A DNA stretch of 37,837 nucleotides from an uncultured Pelagibacteraceae bacterium (GTDB lineage Bacteria; Pseudomonadota; Alphaproteobacteria; Pelagibacterales; Pelagibacteraceae), in NCBI GenBank assembly GCA_902633515.1, contig CACPGB010000004.1, positions 1 through 37,837 on the forward strand, written 5' to 3'. Positions 1 to 10,427 of this stretch are shown here, one piece after another. The notes beneath the pieces are model-generated. The model was not told the origin of the DNA. It ran no database searches and saw only the letters and a program-made list of their open reading frames with translations. Made by a program: the position numbers and the translations under genes. Every line of letters begins with the position of its first letter. The stretch's first letter is position 1.

Positions 1-623
1 CAATGGAACCCAATCTTTTAGTTGGAGATAGATTGTTTGTAACTAAATATTCATATGGGTATAGCAAGCATTCATTTCCATTTAGTCCTCCAATTTTTAA
101 AGGAAGATTAATTTTTAATGAACCTAAAAGAGGAGACGTTGTGGTATTTAAAACACCTGCTGATAATAGAACAGACTATATAAAGAGATTAATTGGTTTA
201 CCTGGGGATCAGGTTCAGTTTATAAATTCAAACTTGTACGTTAATAACTCTGAAATTCTAAAATCAAGAATCTCAGTTAATGATAAAATATTCTGTGGAA
301 AAAGAAATATTGATGTATTTACTTTTGAGGAAATTTTACCGAATGGGAAAAAACACAAAACTGTTTATTTGAAAGATTATAATTTTACAAATTCTGATAA
401 ATTTATAATTCCAAAAGATCACTATTTTTTTTTAGGAGATAATAGAGATTGCTCTAAAGATAGTAGATATTTATCTAGTGTTGGTTATGTTCATAAAGAT
501 AACCTAGTTGGGAAGGCTCAGTTTATATTTTTCTCTTCAGATAGATCTATCGGAAGTATTTTTTCATTTTGGAAATGGAACAGATCGATCAGATTTGATA
601 GATTTTTTCAAAAGATAAATTAA
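1..623 (+). CDS. lepB: Signal peptidase I, 5'-truncated by window edge
   Basis: Begins at ..MEPNLLVGDRLFV, with KRGDVVVFKTP, DYIKRLIGLPGD and FFLGDNRDCSKDSR motifs of the S26 family; the N-terminal TM segment lies outside the window. Confidence 0.93.
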   Translation, partial: MEPNLLVGDRLFVTKYSYGYSKHSFPFSPPIFKGRLIFNEPKRGDVVVFKTPADNRTDYIKRLIGLPGDQVQFINSNLYVNNSEILKSRISVNDKIFCGKRNIDVFTFEEILPNGKKHKTVYLKDYNFTNSDKFIIPKDHYFFLGDNRDCSKDSRYLSSVGYVHKDNLVGKAQFIFFSSDRSIGSIFSFWKWNRSIRFDRFFQKIN

Positions 624-1291
624 TGAAAATCAATTACCAAATTTTAGAAAAAAAAATTAAAATCATTTTTAAAGATAAAAATTTATTGATTAGATCATTA
701 ACCCACAAAAGTTATAGTAAAGAAATCAATAATGAAAAATTAGAATTTTTAGGAGATCGAGTTTTAGGGTTAGTAATTGCAAAGAAACTTTTGGAAATTT
801 ACCCCAATGAAAGAGAAGGTATATTAGACAAAAAATTTGCATCATTAGTAAATAAGAAAACTTGTTTACAAATTGCAAAAAAAATTAATCTTGATAAATA
901 TATTTTAACATTGGATATAAAGAAAAAGAAAAATATAATTGAAGATAAGGTTATATCTGATTGTTGTGAAGCTTTGATAGGATCAATATATTTAGATAAA
1001 GGTTTTGGTTCTGTAGAAAAAGTTATTTTAAAATTATGGTCAAATAATATTAAAGAAAGTATTGTAACTCAGATCGATCCTAAAACAAAATTACAGGAAT
1101 TTTCTTTAAAAAAATTTAAGAAACTACCTATTTATAAACTTGTTTCAAATACAGGACCAAGACACAAACCCCTCTTTAAAGTTGGTGTAAAATTAATCGA
1201 TACAAAGTTTTTTTTAGCAGAGGGTAATTCAAAAAAAGATGCTGAACAAAATGCTGCTACTAAATGTTTACAAAATCAAATAAAATTATGA
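623..1291 (+). CDS. rnc: Ribonuclease III
   Basis: NEKLEFLGDRVLGLVIA catalytic motif plus C-terminal dsRBD (DPKTKLQEF...GNSKKDAEQNAA). Confidence 0.95.
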   Translation: MKINYQILEKKIKIIFKDKNLLIRSLTHKSYSKEINNEKLEFLGDRVLGLVIAKKLLEIYPNEREGILDKKFASLVNKKTCLQIAKKINLDKYILTLDIKKKKNIIEDKVISDCCEALIGSIYLDKGFGSVEKVILKLWSNNIKESIVTQIDPKTKLQEFSLKKFKKLPIYKLVSNTGPRHKPLFKVGVKLIDTKFFLAEGNSKKDAEQNAATKCLQNQIKL

Positions 1292-1965
1292 TTTGGGACG
1301 ATACTGGATTTTTATTAGCTAAAAATAAATATAATGAAAATTCATTAATATCGGAAATCTACACTCAAAATTTTGGCAAAATAAGTGGCATCATTTTTGG
1401 TGGAACTTCAAAAAAAATAAAGAGCTATCTTCAGATAGGTAATAAACTTTATGTAAATTATAATTCTAAAAATGAAAATAGCATGGGTCATTTTAAAATA
1501 GAAATTCAGGAGGCCCTAACTCCTTTATATTTTGACAATCCTCAAAAATTATCTTGTATTTACTCAGCTATGAATTTAGTTAAATTACTTACTGCTGAGT
1601 CACAAAAAAATACAAAAATATTTTCTTTGTTAGAAGAATTTTATATTTTATTGAATTCCAAATCTTGGATTAAGAATTATATCTTTTGGGAATTAGAATT
1701 GTTTAAATCCTTGGGATATGACTTAAATTTTAAAAACTTAGTAAATGAAAAAATTATTGATGATAAAAAACAATATATATCAAAATCACCAAAAAAAAGA
1801 ATTATACCTAATTTTCTTATAGAAAAAAAAGAGACTAAAGAAGATATAAATTCTCTGATAACTGGTTTAAAATTATTAAGTGATTATCTTGAGAAGTCTA
1901 TTTTAAAGCCCAATAATTTGAGTCAACCAGTTAGTAGATTACAATTTATCAACACTTTAAAATGA
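1288..1965 (+). CDS. recO: DNA repair protein RecO; start moved from 1264 to ATG 1288 overlapping the rnc stop
   Basis: MIWDDTGFLLAKNKYNENSLISEIYTQNFGKISGI N-terminal OB fold; position after rnc. Confidence 0.85.
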   Translation: MIWDDTGFLLAKNKYNENSLISEIYTQNFGKISGIIFGGTSKKIKSYLQIGNKLYVNYNSKNENSMGHFKIEIQEALTPLYFDNPQKLSCIYSAMNLVKLLTAESQKNTKIFSLLEEFYILLNSKSWIKNYIFWELELFKSLGYDLNFKNLVNEKIIDDKKQYISKSPKKRIIPNFLIEKKETKEDINSLITGLKLLSDYLEKSILKPNNLSQPVSRLQFINTLK

Positions 1966-2955
1966 TTATTTAATAATATGATCTAATCTATCAGCATAGT
2001 AGCTTACAATTGCATTTGCGCCAGCTCTCTTAAATGCTATTAGACTTTCCAAAATTATGTTTTTGTCGGTTAAATTATTTTTAATTCCATTTTCCAATAA
2101 TGAATATTCCCCTGAAACTTGATATGCCATTACTGGAATCTTGAAATTTTCTTTAACTTTCTTGATAACATCAAGATAAGGGAGACCTGGTTTAACCATA
2201 ACCATATCAGCTCCTTCTTTAATATCTAAGGCTACTTCTCTTAGAGCCTCGTTAATGTTTCTGTAATCCATTTGATAATTTTTTTTATTTCCTTTTAATA
2301 AATTCTTTGAACCAACGGCGTCCCGAAAGGGTCCATAAAAACTTGATGCATATTTAACTGCATAAGAAAGAATTTGTGTCATCTTAAGATTGTGTTTGTC
2401 TAGATGTTTTCTAATTTCACCAATTCGACCATCCATCATGTCTGACGGTGCTAGAACATCACAACCCATTTGTGCTTGTAGTAAAGATTGATCTAATAAA
2501 ACTTTTATTGTCTCATCATTTAAAACATATTTGTCTTGTAAAAGACCATCATGACCATGTGACGTGTATGGATCTAATGCGACATCACACATTATCCCTA
2601 TCTCGTTTTTATATTTTCTTTTTATTTCCTTTAAAGCCCTACAAACAAGATTATTTTCATTAAGAGCTTCCGTTCCTAAAGCATTCTTTTTCTTTTTACT
2701 TATGTAAGGAAATAATGCAATCATGGGTATCCTTTTTTTGATTGCTCTATCTATTATAAAATTCAATTTATCTATTGAATACCTGTATACACCTGGCATT
2801 GATTTAATTGATTGTTTTTTATTTTTCCCTTCAATAAGAAAAATTGGTAAAATAAAATCACTAGGTGTTAGATTATTTTCTTCAATTAATCTTCTCGACC
2901 AATCAGTCTTTCTACTGCGTCTAAGTCTCAAAGCTGGAAATTTTCCTGTAATCAT
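1966..2955 (-). CDS. hemB: Delta-aminolevulinic acid dehydratase (porphobilinogen synthase)
   Basis: RLRRSRKTDWSRRLIEEN, DVALDPYTSHGHDG, DGADMVMVKPGLPYLD-type, YQVSGEY motifs. Confidence 0.95.
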   Translation of the reverse strand: MITGKFPALRLRRSRKTDWSRRLIEENNLTPSDFILPIFLIEGKNKKQSIKSMPGVYRYSIDKLNFIIDRAIKKRIPMIALFPYISKKKKNALGTEALNENNLVCRALKEIKRKYKNEIGIMCDVALDPYTSHGHDGLLQDKYVLNDETIKVLLDQSLLQAQMGCDVLAPSDMMDGRIGEIRKHLDKHNLKMTQILSYAVKYASSFYGPFRDAVGSKNLLKGNKKNYQMDYRNINEALREVALDIKEGADMVMVKPGLPYLDVIKKVKENFKIPVMAYQVSGEYSLLENGIKNNLTDKNIILESLIAFKRAGANAIVSYYADRLDHIIK

Positions 2956-3046
2956 GTTTAAATTTATTTAATATATGCGACAAATGTTATATACAAATAT
3001 ATCTTAAAAAAGATATTTAACAATATCAGGAGACAATTATTTAAAG

Positions 3047-3637
3047 ATGAATTTAAATTTTAATGACTTTCAAAAACAAGATGTCAAATTTGACATCAAT
3101 AAACTTCAAAAGGCTTATAAAGAATTATTAACTATTAAGGGATTTACAGGCGTTGATGGTGTTACAAATTTTGGAGCTATATCACTTACTCAAATTCCAG
3201 GTGATCCTAACTCCGTTAAGGGTAATAAGGCTAGAGGTATATTCTGGACTAAACCAGATTCTTCCGGAAAAGAAGCTGTAAGAGACCATATGATAGATGA
3301 AGCTGCTTATTCTGAGTTTATAGAAGATTACAAAAATACTTATTTTAAAGAAGTCTTTGACATTCTATCATCAAAATACAAGCTAGGTCGTGTAAGAATT
3401 TTGCTTAAAGAGCCGAGATCAACTTTAAGTTGGCATAGAGATCCTGAGCCAAGACTTCATATTCCGATAATTACTAACCCAGGTTCTATAATGGTTATTG
3501 ATAATGTTGCAAAACATATGCCAGCTGATGGATCTACTTGGATTACTAACAACACTAAATATCACAATGCCTTCAATGGTGGAGAAGAAAACAGAATCCA
3601 TTTAGTGGCATGTGTTTTAGATTACAAATTTAACTAA
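3047..3637 (+). CDS. Aspartyl/asparaginyl beta-hydroxylase-like 2-oxoglutarate/Fe(II) dioxygenase candidate
   Basis: LSWHRDPEPRLHIPIITNPG ... TKYHNAFNGGEENRIHLVACV: HxD...H plus distal R arrangement. Confidence 0.5.
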   Translation: MNLNFNDFQKQDVKFDINKLQKAYKELLTIKGFTGVDGVTNFGAISLTQIPGDPNSVKGNKARGIFWTKPDSSGKEAVRDHMIDEAAYSEFIEDYKNTYFKEVFDILSSKYKLGRVRILLKEPRSTLSWHRDPEPRLHIPIITNPGSIMVIDNVAKHMPADGSTWITNNTKYHNAFNGGEENRIHLVACVLDYKFN

Positions 3638-3638
3638 T

Positions 3639-4064
3639 TTGAAAAAAATATATATTTCTTCAGATCACGCTGGATATAATTTGAAAGAAAAAATCAAAAA
3701 AAGATTCATTAAAAAATATAATTTTCATGACCTGGGAACAGATAATTCGAAGGTATCTGTTAATTATCCAGAATATGCTCACAAATTGTGCAAGAAAGTG
3801 AGTGATAATCCTAAAAATATAGGTATTTTAGTTTGTGGATCAGGTATGGGTATGTCAATGGCAGCAAATAAACATAAAAAAATTAGGGCAGCGATGTGTT
3901 ATTCAATAAAAAATACAAAATTATCTAGATTGCATAACAATGCAAATATTATAACATTAGGTTCTAGATTGACAAAAAAAAATATTGCTTTTAAGTGTAT
4001 TGACACTTTTGTTAATACAAAATTTGAAGGTGGAAGGCACAAAAAAAGAGTAAAAAGGATATAG
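3639..4064 (+). CDS. rpiB: Ribose-5-phosphate isomerase B family, TTG start
   Basis: [51 protein letters not shown]. Confidence 0.92.
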   Translation: MKKIYISSDHAGYNLKEKIKKRFIKKYNFHDLGTDNSKVSVNYPEYAHKLCKKVSDNPKNIGILVCGSGMGMSMAANKHKKIRAAMCYSIKNTKLSRLHNNANIITLGSRLTKKNIAFKCIDTFVNTKFEGGRHKKRVKRI

Positions 4065-4071
4065 GTACAAT

Positions 4072-5385
4072 ATGTCAAGTGAAACAAAATATATAAATTC
4101 TTCTTATCAAGATTTTTTTGAAAAAAGTCTTTCAAAGGCTGATCCTGATTTATTCAAGGCAATAAATGATGAATTAATAAGACAACAAAATCATATTGAA
4201 TTAATTGCTTCTGAAAATATTGTTTCACAAGCAGTTTTAGAAGCCCAGGGATCTGTTTTAACTAATAAATATGCTGAAGGTTACCCTGGTAAAAGATATT
4301 ACAATGGTTGTGAACATGTTGATGTAGCAGAAGAGCTGGCTCTAGAAAGAATAAAGAAATTATTTAATTGTAAATACGCTAACGTCCAACCTCACTCTGG
4401 AGCTCAAGCTAATGGTGCGGTATTTTTAGCTTTACTAAAACCTAATGATACATTTTTAGGTATGAGTTTAAATTCAGGTGGACATATTACACATGGTTTA
4501 AAAATTTCAATGTCCGGTAAATGGTTTAATGCAATAAGCTATGATGTAGATAGAAAATCTGAACTAATTGATTATGATAATGTTGAAAAATTAGCTTTAG
4601 AACATAAACCAAAACTAATTATAGCTGGAGGTAGTGCTTACTCAAGGGTTATTGATTTCAAAAGATTTAGAGAAATTGCAGACAAAGTAGGGGCATATCT
4701 TATGGTTGATATGGCTCATTTTTCCGGATTAGTTGCTGGTAAAGGTTATCCAAATCCTTGTGATCATGCTCATGTTGTAACATCGACGACACATAAAGTA
4801 TTTAGAAGTGCTAGAGGTGGAATAATATTATCTAATGATTCAGATTTAGGTAAAAAATTTGATACTGCCGTTTTTCCAGGCTATCAAGGTGGACCGCTAA
4901 TGCACGTGATTGCAGCTAAGGCCGCTGGTTTTTTTGAGGCATTAAAACCAGAGTTTCAAACTTATATCAAGAATGTGTTAGCTAATGCTAAGATGTTAGC
5001 TGAAACCTTAAAGAACAATGGTTTCAAGATTTATTCGGGTGGGACTGATACTCATTTGATGTTGGTTGATTTAAGGCCTTTTAATGTAAAAGGAAATATT
5101 GCTTCAGAGAGTTTGAGCAGAGCAAACATAACTTGTAACAAAAATGGAATTCCTTTTGATACTGAAAAACCAATGATAACTTCAGGTATAAGGTTGGGTT
5201 CTCAGGCAGCTACGACTAGAGGATTTGGTCTAAAGGAATTTGAGAAAGTAGGAGAATTAATAACTAAAGTTATAAAAGGTCTATCAGAAAATCCAGACGA
5301 TAATACTAAAGTAGAGGAAGAAGTTAGAAATGAAGTGGTTAATTTGTGTTCAAATTTTCCAATTTATAAAAATTTAAATAGATGA
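4072..5385 (+). CDS. glyA: Serine hydroxymethyltransferase
   Basis: [53 protein letters not shown]-lysine motif. Confidence 0.98.
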   Translation: MSSETKYINSSYQDFFEKSLSKADPDLFKAINDELIRQQNHIELIASENIVSQAVLEAQGSVLTNKYAEGYPGKRYYNGCEHVDVAEELALERIKKLFNCKYANVQPHSGAQANGAVFLALLKPNDTFLGMSLNSGGHITHGLKISMSGKWFNAISYDVDRKSELIDYDNVEKLALEHKPKLIIAGGSAYSRVIDFKRFREIADKVGAYLMVDMAHFSGLVAGKGYPNPCDHAHVVTSTTHKVFRSARGGIILSNDSDLGKKFDTAVFPGYQGGPLMHVIAAKAAGFFEALKPEFQTYIKNVLANAKMLAETLKNNGFKIYSGGTDTHLMLVDLRPFNVKGNIASESLSRANITCNKNGIPFDTEKPMITSGIRLGSQAATTRGFGLKEFEKVGELITKVIKGLSENPDDNTKVEEEVRNEVVNLCSNFPIYKNLNR

Positions 5386-5840
5386 TTTGTCCTTGTGAGA
5401 AAAAAGGCGAAACCTCAGTTGTCGACTCTAGACCCACAGAAGATGGTACCGCAATAAGAAGAAGGAGATTGTGTAGTTGCGGTGCAAGGTTTACTACATT
5501 TGAAAGAATTCAGCATCGTGAGGTGATGGTTGTTAAAAAAAATGGGAGGAAATCTTCTTTTGATCGAGATAAATTAGCAAAATCAATTTACATTGCACTT
5601 AAAAAAAGACCATTAGATTCAGAAACTGTCGAAAAATTTATTAGTCGTATTACAAGATCTTTAGAAGAACTTGGACAGAATGAAATTGCGAGCAATACAA
5701 TTGGAACAATGGTCATGGAAGGTTTAAAGGAACTTGATCCAGTTGCTTATGTTAGATTTGCTTCTGTCTATAGAAATTTTAGAGAAGAACAAGATTTCGT
5801 ACAATTTGTGGACAAGCTAGATGTCTACAAAAAAAGATAA
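5382..5840 (+). CDS. nrdR: Transcriptional repressor NrdR
   Basis: [43 protein letters not shown] Zn-ribbon plus ATP-cone. Confidence 0.96.
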   Translation: MICPCEKKGETSVVDSRPTEDGTAIRRRRLCSCGARFTTFERIQHREVMVVKKNGRKSSFDRDKLAKSIYIALKKRPLDSETVEKFISRITRSLEELGQNEIASNTIGTMVMEGLKELDPVAYVRFASVYRNFREEQDFVQFVDKLDVYKKR

Positions 5841-6924
5841 ATTCTCATCTCAAGATAAAAATTTCATGAAATTAGCCTTAAATTTAGCTAATGCGAGGAG
5901 AGGTTTAACAGGAAACAATCCTTCGGTTGGATGTGTAATTGTAAAGAATAATAGAATAATATCTATAGGGCAAACAAGCTATAATGGCAGACCTCATGCA
6001 GAACATAATGCTATTTTAAATTGTTCAGAAAATTTAAAAGACTCAAAAATGTATGTTACTTTAGAGCCATGTAATCATTATGGGAAAACCCCGCCCTGCA
6101 CCAAAAATATTATAAAGAATAAAATTGGAGAAGTTTATTATTCAATTGATGACATTGATTTAAAAGTAAAGGGCAAGAGTAATTCAATATTAAGAGAAAA
6201 CAAAATTAGAGTTAAAAAGGGGCTTTTAAGAAAAGATGCAGAGAATTTATACAGATCTTATTTTTTTAATAGAAAAAAGAAACTACCCTATGTAATTGGA
6301 AAAATTGCAGTATCAAAGAATAAGATTATTTACAGCGAAATATCAAAAAGAATTACTGATAAAACATCTGATAAATTATCTCATTATTTAAGATTAAAAA
6401 GTGATGGTATAATGATTTCTAGCAAAACACTAAATATCGATAATCCAAAACTAAATTGCAGGTTGGAGGGTTTTGATCAATTCTCTCCAAAAAGAATTAT
6501 TTTAGACAGAAATTTAGAAATAAATTTGAAAAGTTATATTGCTAAATCTATAAAAAAAAAAAATACTATAATTTTTCATAATTCTAACGATCAATCAAAA
6601 ATAAAGCTTTTAGAAAAAAAAGGTACTATTTTGATAAAGCAATCTACAGATAAATACAAAAATTTGGATCTAAAAAAAATTCTAAAAGATCTATTTAAAA
6701 TGGAAATAAGAAATTTATTGGTAGAGGGTGGAGATATGTTAACAAAAAATTTCCTTCAAAGAAAATTATTTAATGAATTTTATATGTTTAAAAGTTCTAA
6801 AAATTTATCTAGAAACAAAAAACATGTTAATTTTACCTCTTTCAGCATTTTAAATACCAAATATAATAAACATAAGATAAACTCTAAATTAGCTAAAGAT
6901 AAATTAACTATTTACAAAAATTGA
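5821..6924 (+). CDS. ribD: Bifunctional riboflavin deaminase/reductase RibD
   Basis: NPSVGCVIV, RPHAEHNAI, VTLEPCNHYGKTPPCT deaminase motif; NLLVEGGDMLTKNFL reductase domain. Confidence 0.95.
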   Translation: MSTKKDKFSSQDKNFMKLALNLANARRGLTGNNPSVGCVIVKNNRIISIGQTSYNGRPHAEHNAILNCSENLKDSKMYVTLEPCNHYGKTPPCTKNIIKNKIGEVYYSIDDIDLKVKGKSNSILRENKIRVKKGLLRKDAENLYRSYFFNRKKKLPYVIGKIAVSKNKIIYSEISKRITDKTSDKLSHYLRLKSDGIMISSKTLNIDNPKLNCRLEGFDQFSPKRIILDRNLEINLKSYIAKSIKKKNTIIFHNSNDQSKIKLLEKKGTILIKQSTDKYKNLDLKKILKDLFKMEIRNLLVEGGDMLTKNFLQRKLFNEFYMFKSSKNLSRNKKHVNFTSFSILNTKYNKHKINSKLAKDKLTIYKN

Positions 6925-6925
6925 A

Positions 6926-7519
6926 ATGTTTAATGGAATTATTTTCAACAAAGGTTTAATAACAAAAATAATTAAAAGACCAAAAGGAATTAATATCTTT
7001 GTAAAATCTAATCTTAAATTAAGTTTTAAAGATATAGGTGTTTCGGTAGCTTGCGATGGTGTTTGCCTTACTCTCATTTCAATAAAAAAAAAGATTATGG
7101 AATTTTATTTATCTAATGAAACTATAAAAAGATCGAAATTTAGATACATAAAGTTAAATGATAAAATTAACATAGAACTCCCTCTTAAATATGGTCAAAA
7201 AATTTCAGGTCATATTTGTCAAGGACATGTTGACACTGTTGGGAAAATATTATCAGTAAACAAAATTGATAAATCTTATTTATTTGATTTTGAAATTAAT
7301 AAAAAAGAGAGAAAAAATATCATTGAAAAAGCATCAATTAGTATAAATGGTATATCATTAACAATTTCTAAAGTGACGAAAAAAGGTTTTCAAATTTGGA
7401 TAATTCCTCATACTTATAAATTAACAAATCTATCATCTCTTAAAAAAGGTAATTTAGTTAACGTAGAAATAGATATTCTTTCAAAATACGTTAGAAACTA
7501 TTTTTATGAAAAAAAATAA
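6926..7519 (+). CDS. ribE: Riboflavin synthase alpha subunit
   Basis: MFNGII, SVACDGVCLTLI, GHICQGHVDTVGKI, SINGISLTI duplicated lumazine-binding repeats. Confidence 0.94.
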   Translation: MFNGIIFNKGLITKIIKRPKGINIFVKSNLKLSFKDIGVSVACDGVCLTLISIKKKIMEFYLSNETIKRSKFRYIKLNDKINIELPLKYGQKISGHICQGHVDTVGKILSVNKIDKSYLFDFEINKKERKNIIEKASISINGISLTISKVTKKGFQIWIIPHTYKLTNLSSLKKGNLVNVEIDILSKYVRNYFYEKK

Positions 7520-8606
7520 TTATTCATCAATAGAAACTATAATAAATATAGCAAAAGGAGGGGGTATGTACATTTTAGTTGATGATGAAAAAAGAGAGAA
7601 TGAAGGTGATTTAGTTATGTCAACCTCGGACACAAATGCAAAGAATATTAACTTTATGGCTAAATATGGAAGAGGCCTTATTTGTTTGGCCTTGGATAGT
7701 CTTCAAGCTAAAAGATTAAATTTATCTTTGATGTCACCTGTAAACCAATCTAGAAATCAAACAGCTTTTACTGTCTCAATTGAGGCTAAAAAAGGTATCA
7801 CAACCGGTATATCAGCAAAAGATAGGGCAAAAACTATTAAGATAGCATCAAAAAAAAATGTAAATAAAAAGGATATCGTTTCTCCAGGTCACGTATTTCC
7901 AATTATTGCAAAAGATGGTGGTGTTCTTGTAAGAGCTGGCCATACTGAAGCTTCAGTTGATATTTCAAAATTAGCTAAAAAAAATAACTCAGCAGTTATT
8001 TGTGAAATTATGAATGAGGATGGGACTATGGCTAGAGGTCAAGAACTTTTCAATTTTGCAGTCAAACATAAACTAAAAATTGGAAAAATTGAGGATCTTA
8101 TTTCTTATCGATTAAAAAAAGAGAAATTAGTCAAACTTAAAAAAACATCACAAATTAGAGTAAAAAATCAAAAATATAAAATTAAGATTTATGAAAATCT
8201 ACTAGACGGATCTGAACATTTTGCATTGATAAAGGGCTCTTTACAAAGATCAGTTATACCACGTGTAAGGGTAATTTCGTCAAATGTTGTCTATAATTAT
8301 TTGATAAGTCAAGAATTGCCCAATTCCTTTAACAAAACTATAAATTATTTTAAAAGATATAATAATTGTGTGCTAATTTTTATTAAAGACACTAACTTAA
8401 ATTCTGTTACTCAAACACTTAAAAGCTTTAAAAATAAAGATTTAAACAAAAAAGGTAAGGATAATCTTATAAGAAATTATGGTATAGGTGCACAAATCAT
8501 AAAAGATTTAAAAATAAAAAAAATGATATTAATTACCAGAACCCCAAAAAAAGTTATTGGATTAGAGGGATACAATATTAAAATAATTAAACAAGAATTA
8601 ATTTAA
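7506..8606 (+). CDS. ribB: 3,4-dihydroxy-2-butanone-4-phosphate synthase with degenerate GTP cyclohydrolase II-like C-terminal domain
   Basis: DDEKRENEGDLVM, GHTEASVDISKLA (DHBPS); C-terminus keeps NYGIGAQI..GLEGY but lacks the GCHII Cys/zinc motif. Confidence 0.9.
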   Translation: MKKNNYSSIETIINIAKGGGMYILVDDEKRENEGDLVMSTSDTNAKNINFMAKYGRGLICLALDSLQAKRLNLSLMSPVNQSRNQTAFTVSIEAKKGITTGISAKDRAKTIKIASKKNVNKKDIVSPGHVFPIIAKDGGVLVRAGHTEASVDISKLAKKNNSAVICEIMNEDGTMARGQELFNFAVKHKLKIGKIEDLISYRLKKEKLVKLKKTSQIRVKNQKYKIKIYENLLDGSEHFALIKGSLQRSVIPRVRVISSNVVYNYLISQELPNSFNKTINYFKRYNNCVLIFIKDTNLNSVTQTLKSFKNKDLNKKGKDNLIRNYGIGAQIIKDLKIKKMILITRTPKKVIGLEGYNIKIIKQELI

Positions 8607-8992
8607 TGAAAAAAATTTTAATTGTTACAGCAGATTATTACAAAGAAATTTCTCTTGGGTTATTACATGCTGCTAAAAAAAATCTTCCAAGAAATTTAAA
8701 GATTAAGATTATTAAAGTTCCCGGGGTTTTTGAAATACCTGTAACAATTTCTAAATATATAAAAAAATTTGATGCATTTATTGCTCTTGGATGTGTTATA
8801 AAGGGCCAAACTCCACATTTTGATTTCATATGCCAATCATCTACTAATGCCATTATGGAATTGTCTATAAATTCAAAAAAACCAATAGGAAATGGAATTC
8901 TTACTTGTTTAAATATGATACAAGCTAAGGCTAGGAAAAAAAAGGGTGCTGAAGCAGCAAAAGCTGTTCTCTCAGTGTTGTCACAAAAATGA
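8606..8992 (+). CDS. ribH: 6,7-dimethyl-8-ribityllumazine synthase
   Basis: VPGVFEIPVTISKYIKKFDAFIALGCVIKGQTPHFDFIC, GILTC. Confidence 0.95.
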   Translation: MKKILIVTADYYKEISLGLLHAAKKNLPRNLKIKIIKVPGVFEIPVTISKYIKKFDAFIALGCVIKGQTPHFDFICQSSTNAIMELSINSKKPIGNGILTCLNMIQAKARKKKGAEAAKAVLSVLSQK

Positions 8993-9393
8993 GACTAAAG
9001 TATAGTCCAAAAAATAACCCAAGAGTTATTATCATTCAAAAATTATACGGTGTCTTATTTAATAACGATGACAAAATAGAATTCCCCAAGCATAGATTTA
9101 AAAAATTCATTAAGGATATAGTTTTAGGTACAATTGAACGAAATGAGTTTATTGTGGATGAATTGGACAAAAATTTAGGTGAAAATTTTAACTTATTAAA
9201 ATTAGATAAGATATTTCAAGTTATATTAAAATCTGCAACTTATGAAATTTTGTACAAACCCAATGTATCAATAAAAATAATTATTAAAGAATATCTTGAT
9301 GCATCTAATCTCTTTTTGAATGACTCTCAAACAAAATACTTGAATGCATTATTAGATAATGCTGCCAAAAAGTTAAGATCTTCTAATGCATGA
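8989..9393 (+). CDS. nusB: Transcription antitermination factor NusB
   Basis: Position after ribH; ILKSATYEILYKPNVSIKIIIKEYLDASNLF motif. Confidence 0.85.
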   Translation: MRLKYSPKNNPRVIIIQKLYGVLFNNDDKIEFPKHRFKKFIKDIVLGTIERNEFIVDELDKNLGENFNLLKLDKIFQVILKSATYEILYKPNVSIKIIIKEYLDASNLFLNDSQTKYLNALLDNAAKKLRSSNA

Positions 9394-10345
9394 ATTTGAT
9401 ATAATCAAAAAATATTTTTCAAAACTATCTTTAGATAATAAAAATTCATTAAACTTAAATGATGATGTTTTTTTCGATAGATCTAAACAATTAGTTATTT
9501 CTGTAGATACTTATGTTGATAAAACTCATTTCTTTGATTTTAAAAAACCAAATTTAGTTATAAAAAAAATTCTTAGATCCTCTATTTCTGATCTGATCTG
9601 TAAAGGTGTTAAACCAAAGTACTATTTTATTTCAGGGTCTGGAAATAAAAAAACTTTTACAAAATCAAATCTAAGTAAAATTTCTCAATCACTAAAACAA
9701 GAGCAAAAAAAGTTTGGAATTTACATATCAGGTGGTGATACTGTTTTTTCAAATAAACTAAGCTTTACAATAATTTCTGTTGGTTTTTCTAATCGTATAA
9801 TATTTAGAAATAAAGCAAAGCTAAATGATGATATCTATGTAACGGGTAACCTGGGTGATAGTTACACAGGTTTAAAGATTTTAAAAAAAAAATTATTATT
9901 AAAAAAAAATTTAAACTATTATTTTTTGGCAAAATATTACCTTCCGCAGTTATATGTTAATTTGGCAAAAAGATTATTCAATTTTGCGAACACATCTATC
10001 GATGTTTCTGATGGTCTTTTCACTGATTTAGATAAATTAATTAATAAACAGAAACTTTCTTACAAAGTAAATTTAGCTGACGTTCCAATTTCTAAAAATT
10101 TAAATAATATGATTTTATCAAAAAAATTAAATAAAATCGACTTCGTGTCTAAAGGTGATGATTATCAAATATTATTCACTGCTTCTAAAAACAAGGCCAG
10201 AATCATTAAAAGAGTATTTAAATCGTTAAGTATTAAGATTTCAAAAATTGGAAATATTTGTACTGGTACTCAAAAATCACAAATTATTGATGAAAAAGGG
10301 AATAAAATTGCCATTAAAAACAAAGGTCATATTCATAGATTTTAG
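9386..10345 (+). CDS. thiL: Thiamine-monophosphate kinase
   Basis: NLNDDVFF, ISVDTYVDKTHF, YISGGDTVFS, DVSDGLFTDL, SKGDDYQILFT. Confidence 0.9.
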   Translation: MHEFDIIKKYFSKLSLDNKNSLNLNDDVFFDRSKQLVISVDTYVDKTHFFDFKKPNLVIKKILRSSISDLICKGVKPKYYFISGSGNKKTFTKSNLSKISQSLKQEQKKFGIYISGGDTVFSNKLSFTIISVGFSNRIIFRNKAKLNDDIYVTGNLGDSYTGLKILKKKLLLKKNLNYYFLAKYYLPQLYVNLAKRLFNFANTSIDVSDGLFTDLDKLINKQKLSYKVNLADVPISKNLNNMILSKKLNKIDFVSKGDDYQILFTASKNKARIIKRVFKSLSIKISKIGNICTGTQKSQIIDEKGNKIAIKNKGHIHRF

Positions 10346-10427
10346 AAGTTATTTATTGCCTTTTATACCTTTTTTTGTATTGTCCGATTTTTAATAACTA
10401 ACAACCAACAACTTAATTAAGGTTTAT

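Noticed and set aside
2448-2971. Plus-strand ORFs opposite hemB
   Set aside because: Antisense to a clear hemB; no recognisable domain.
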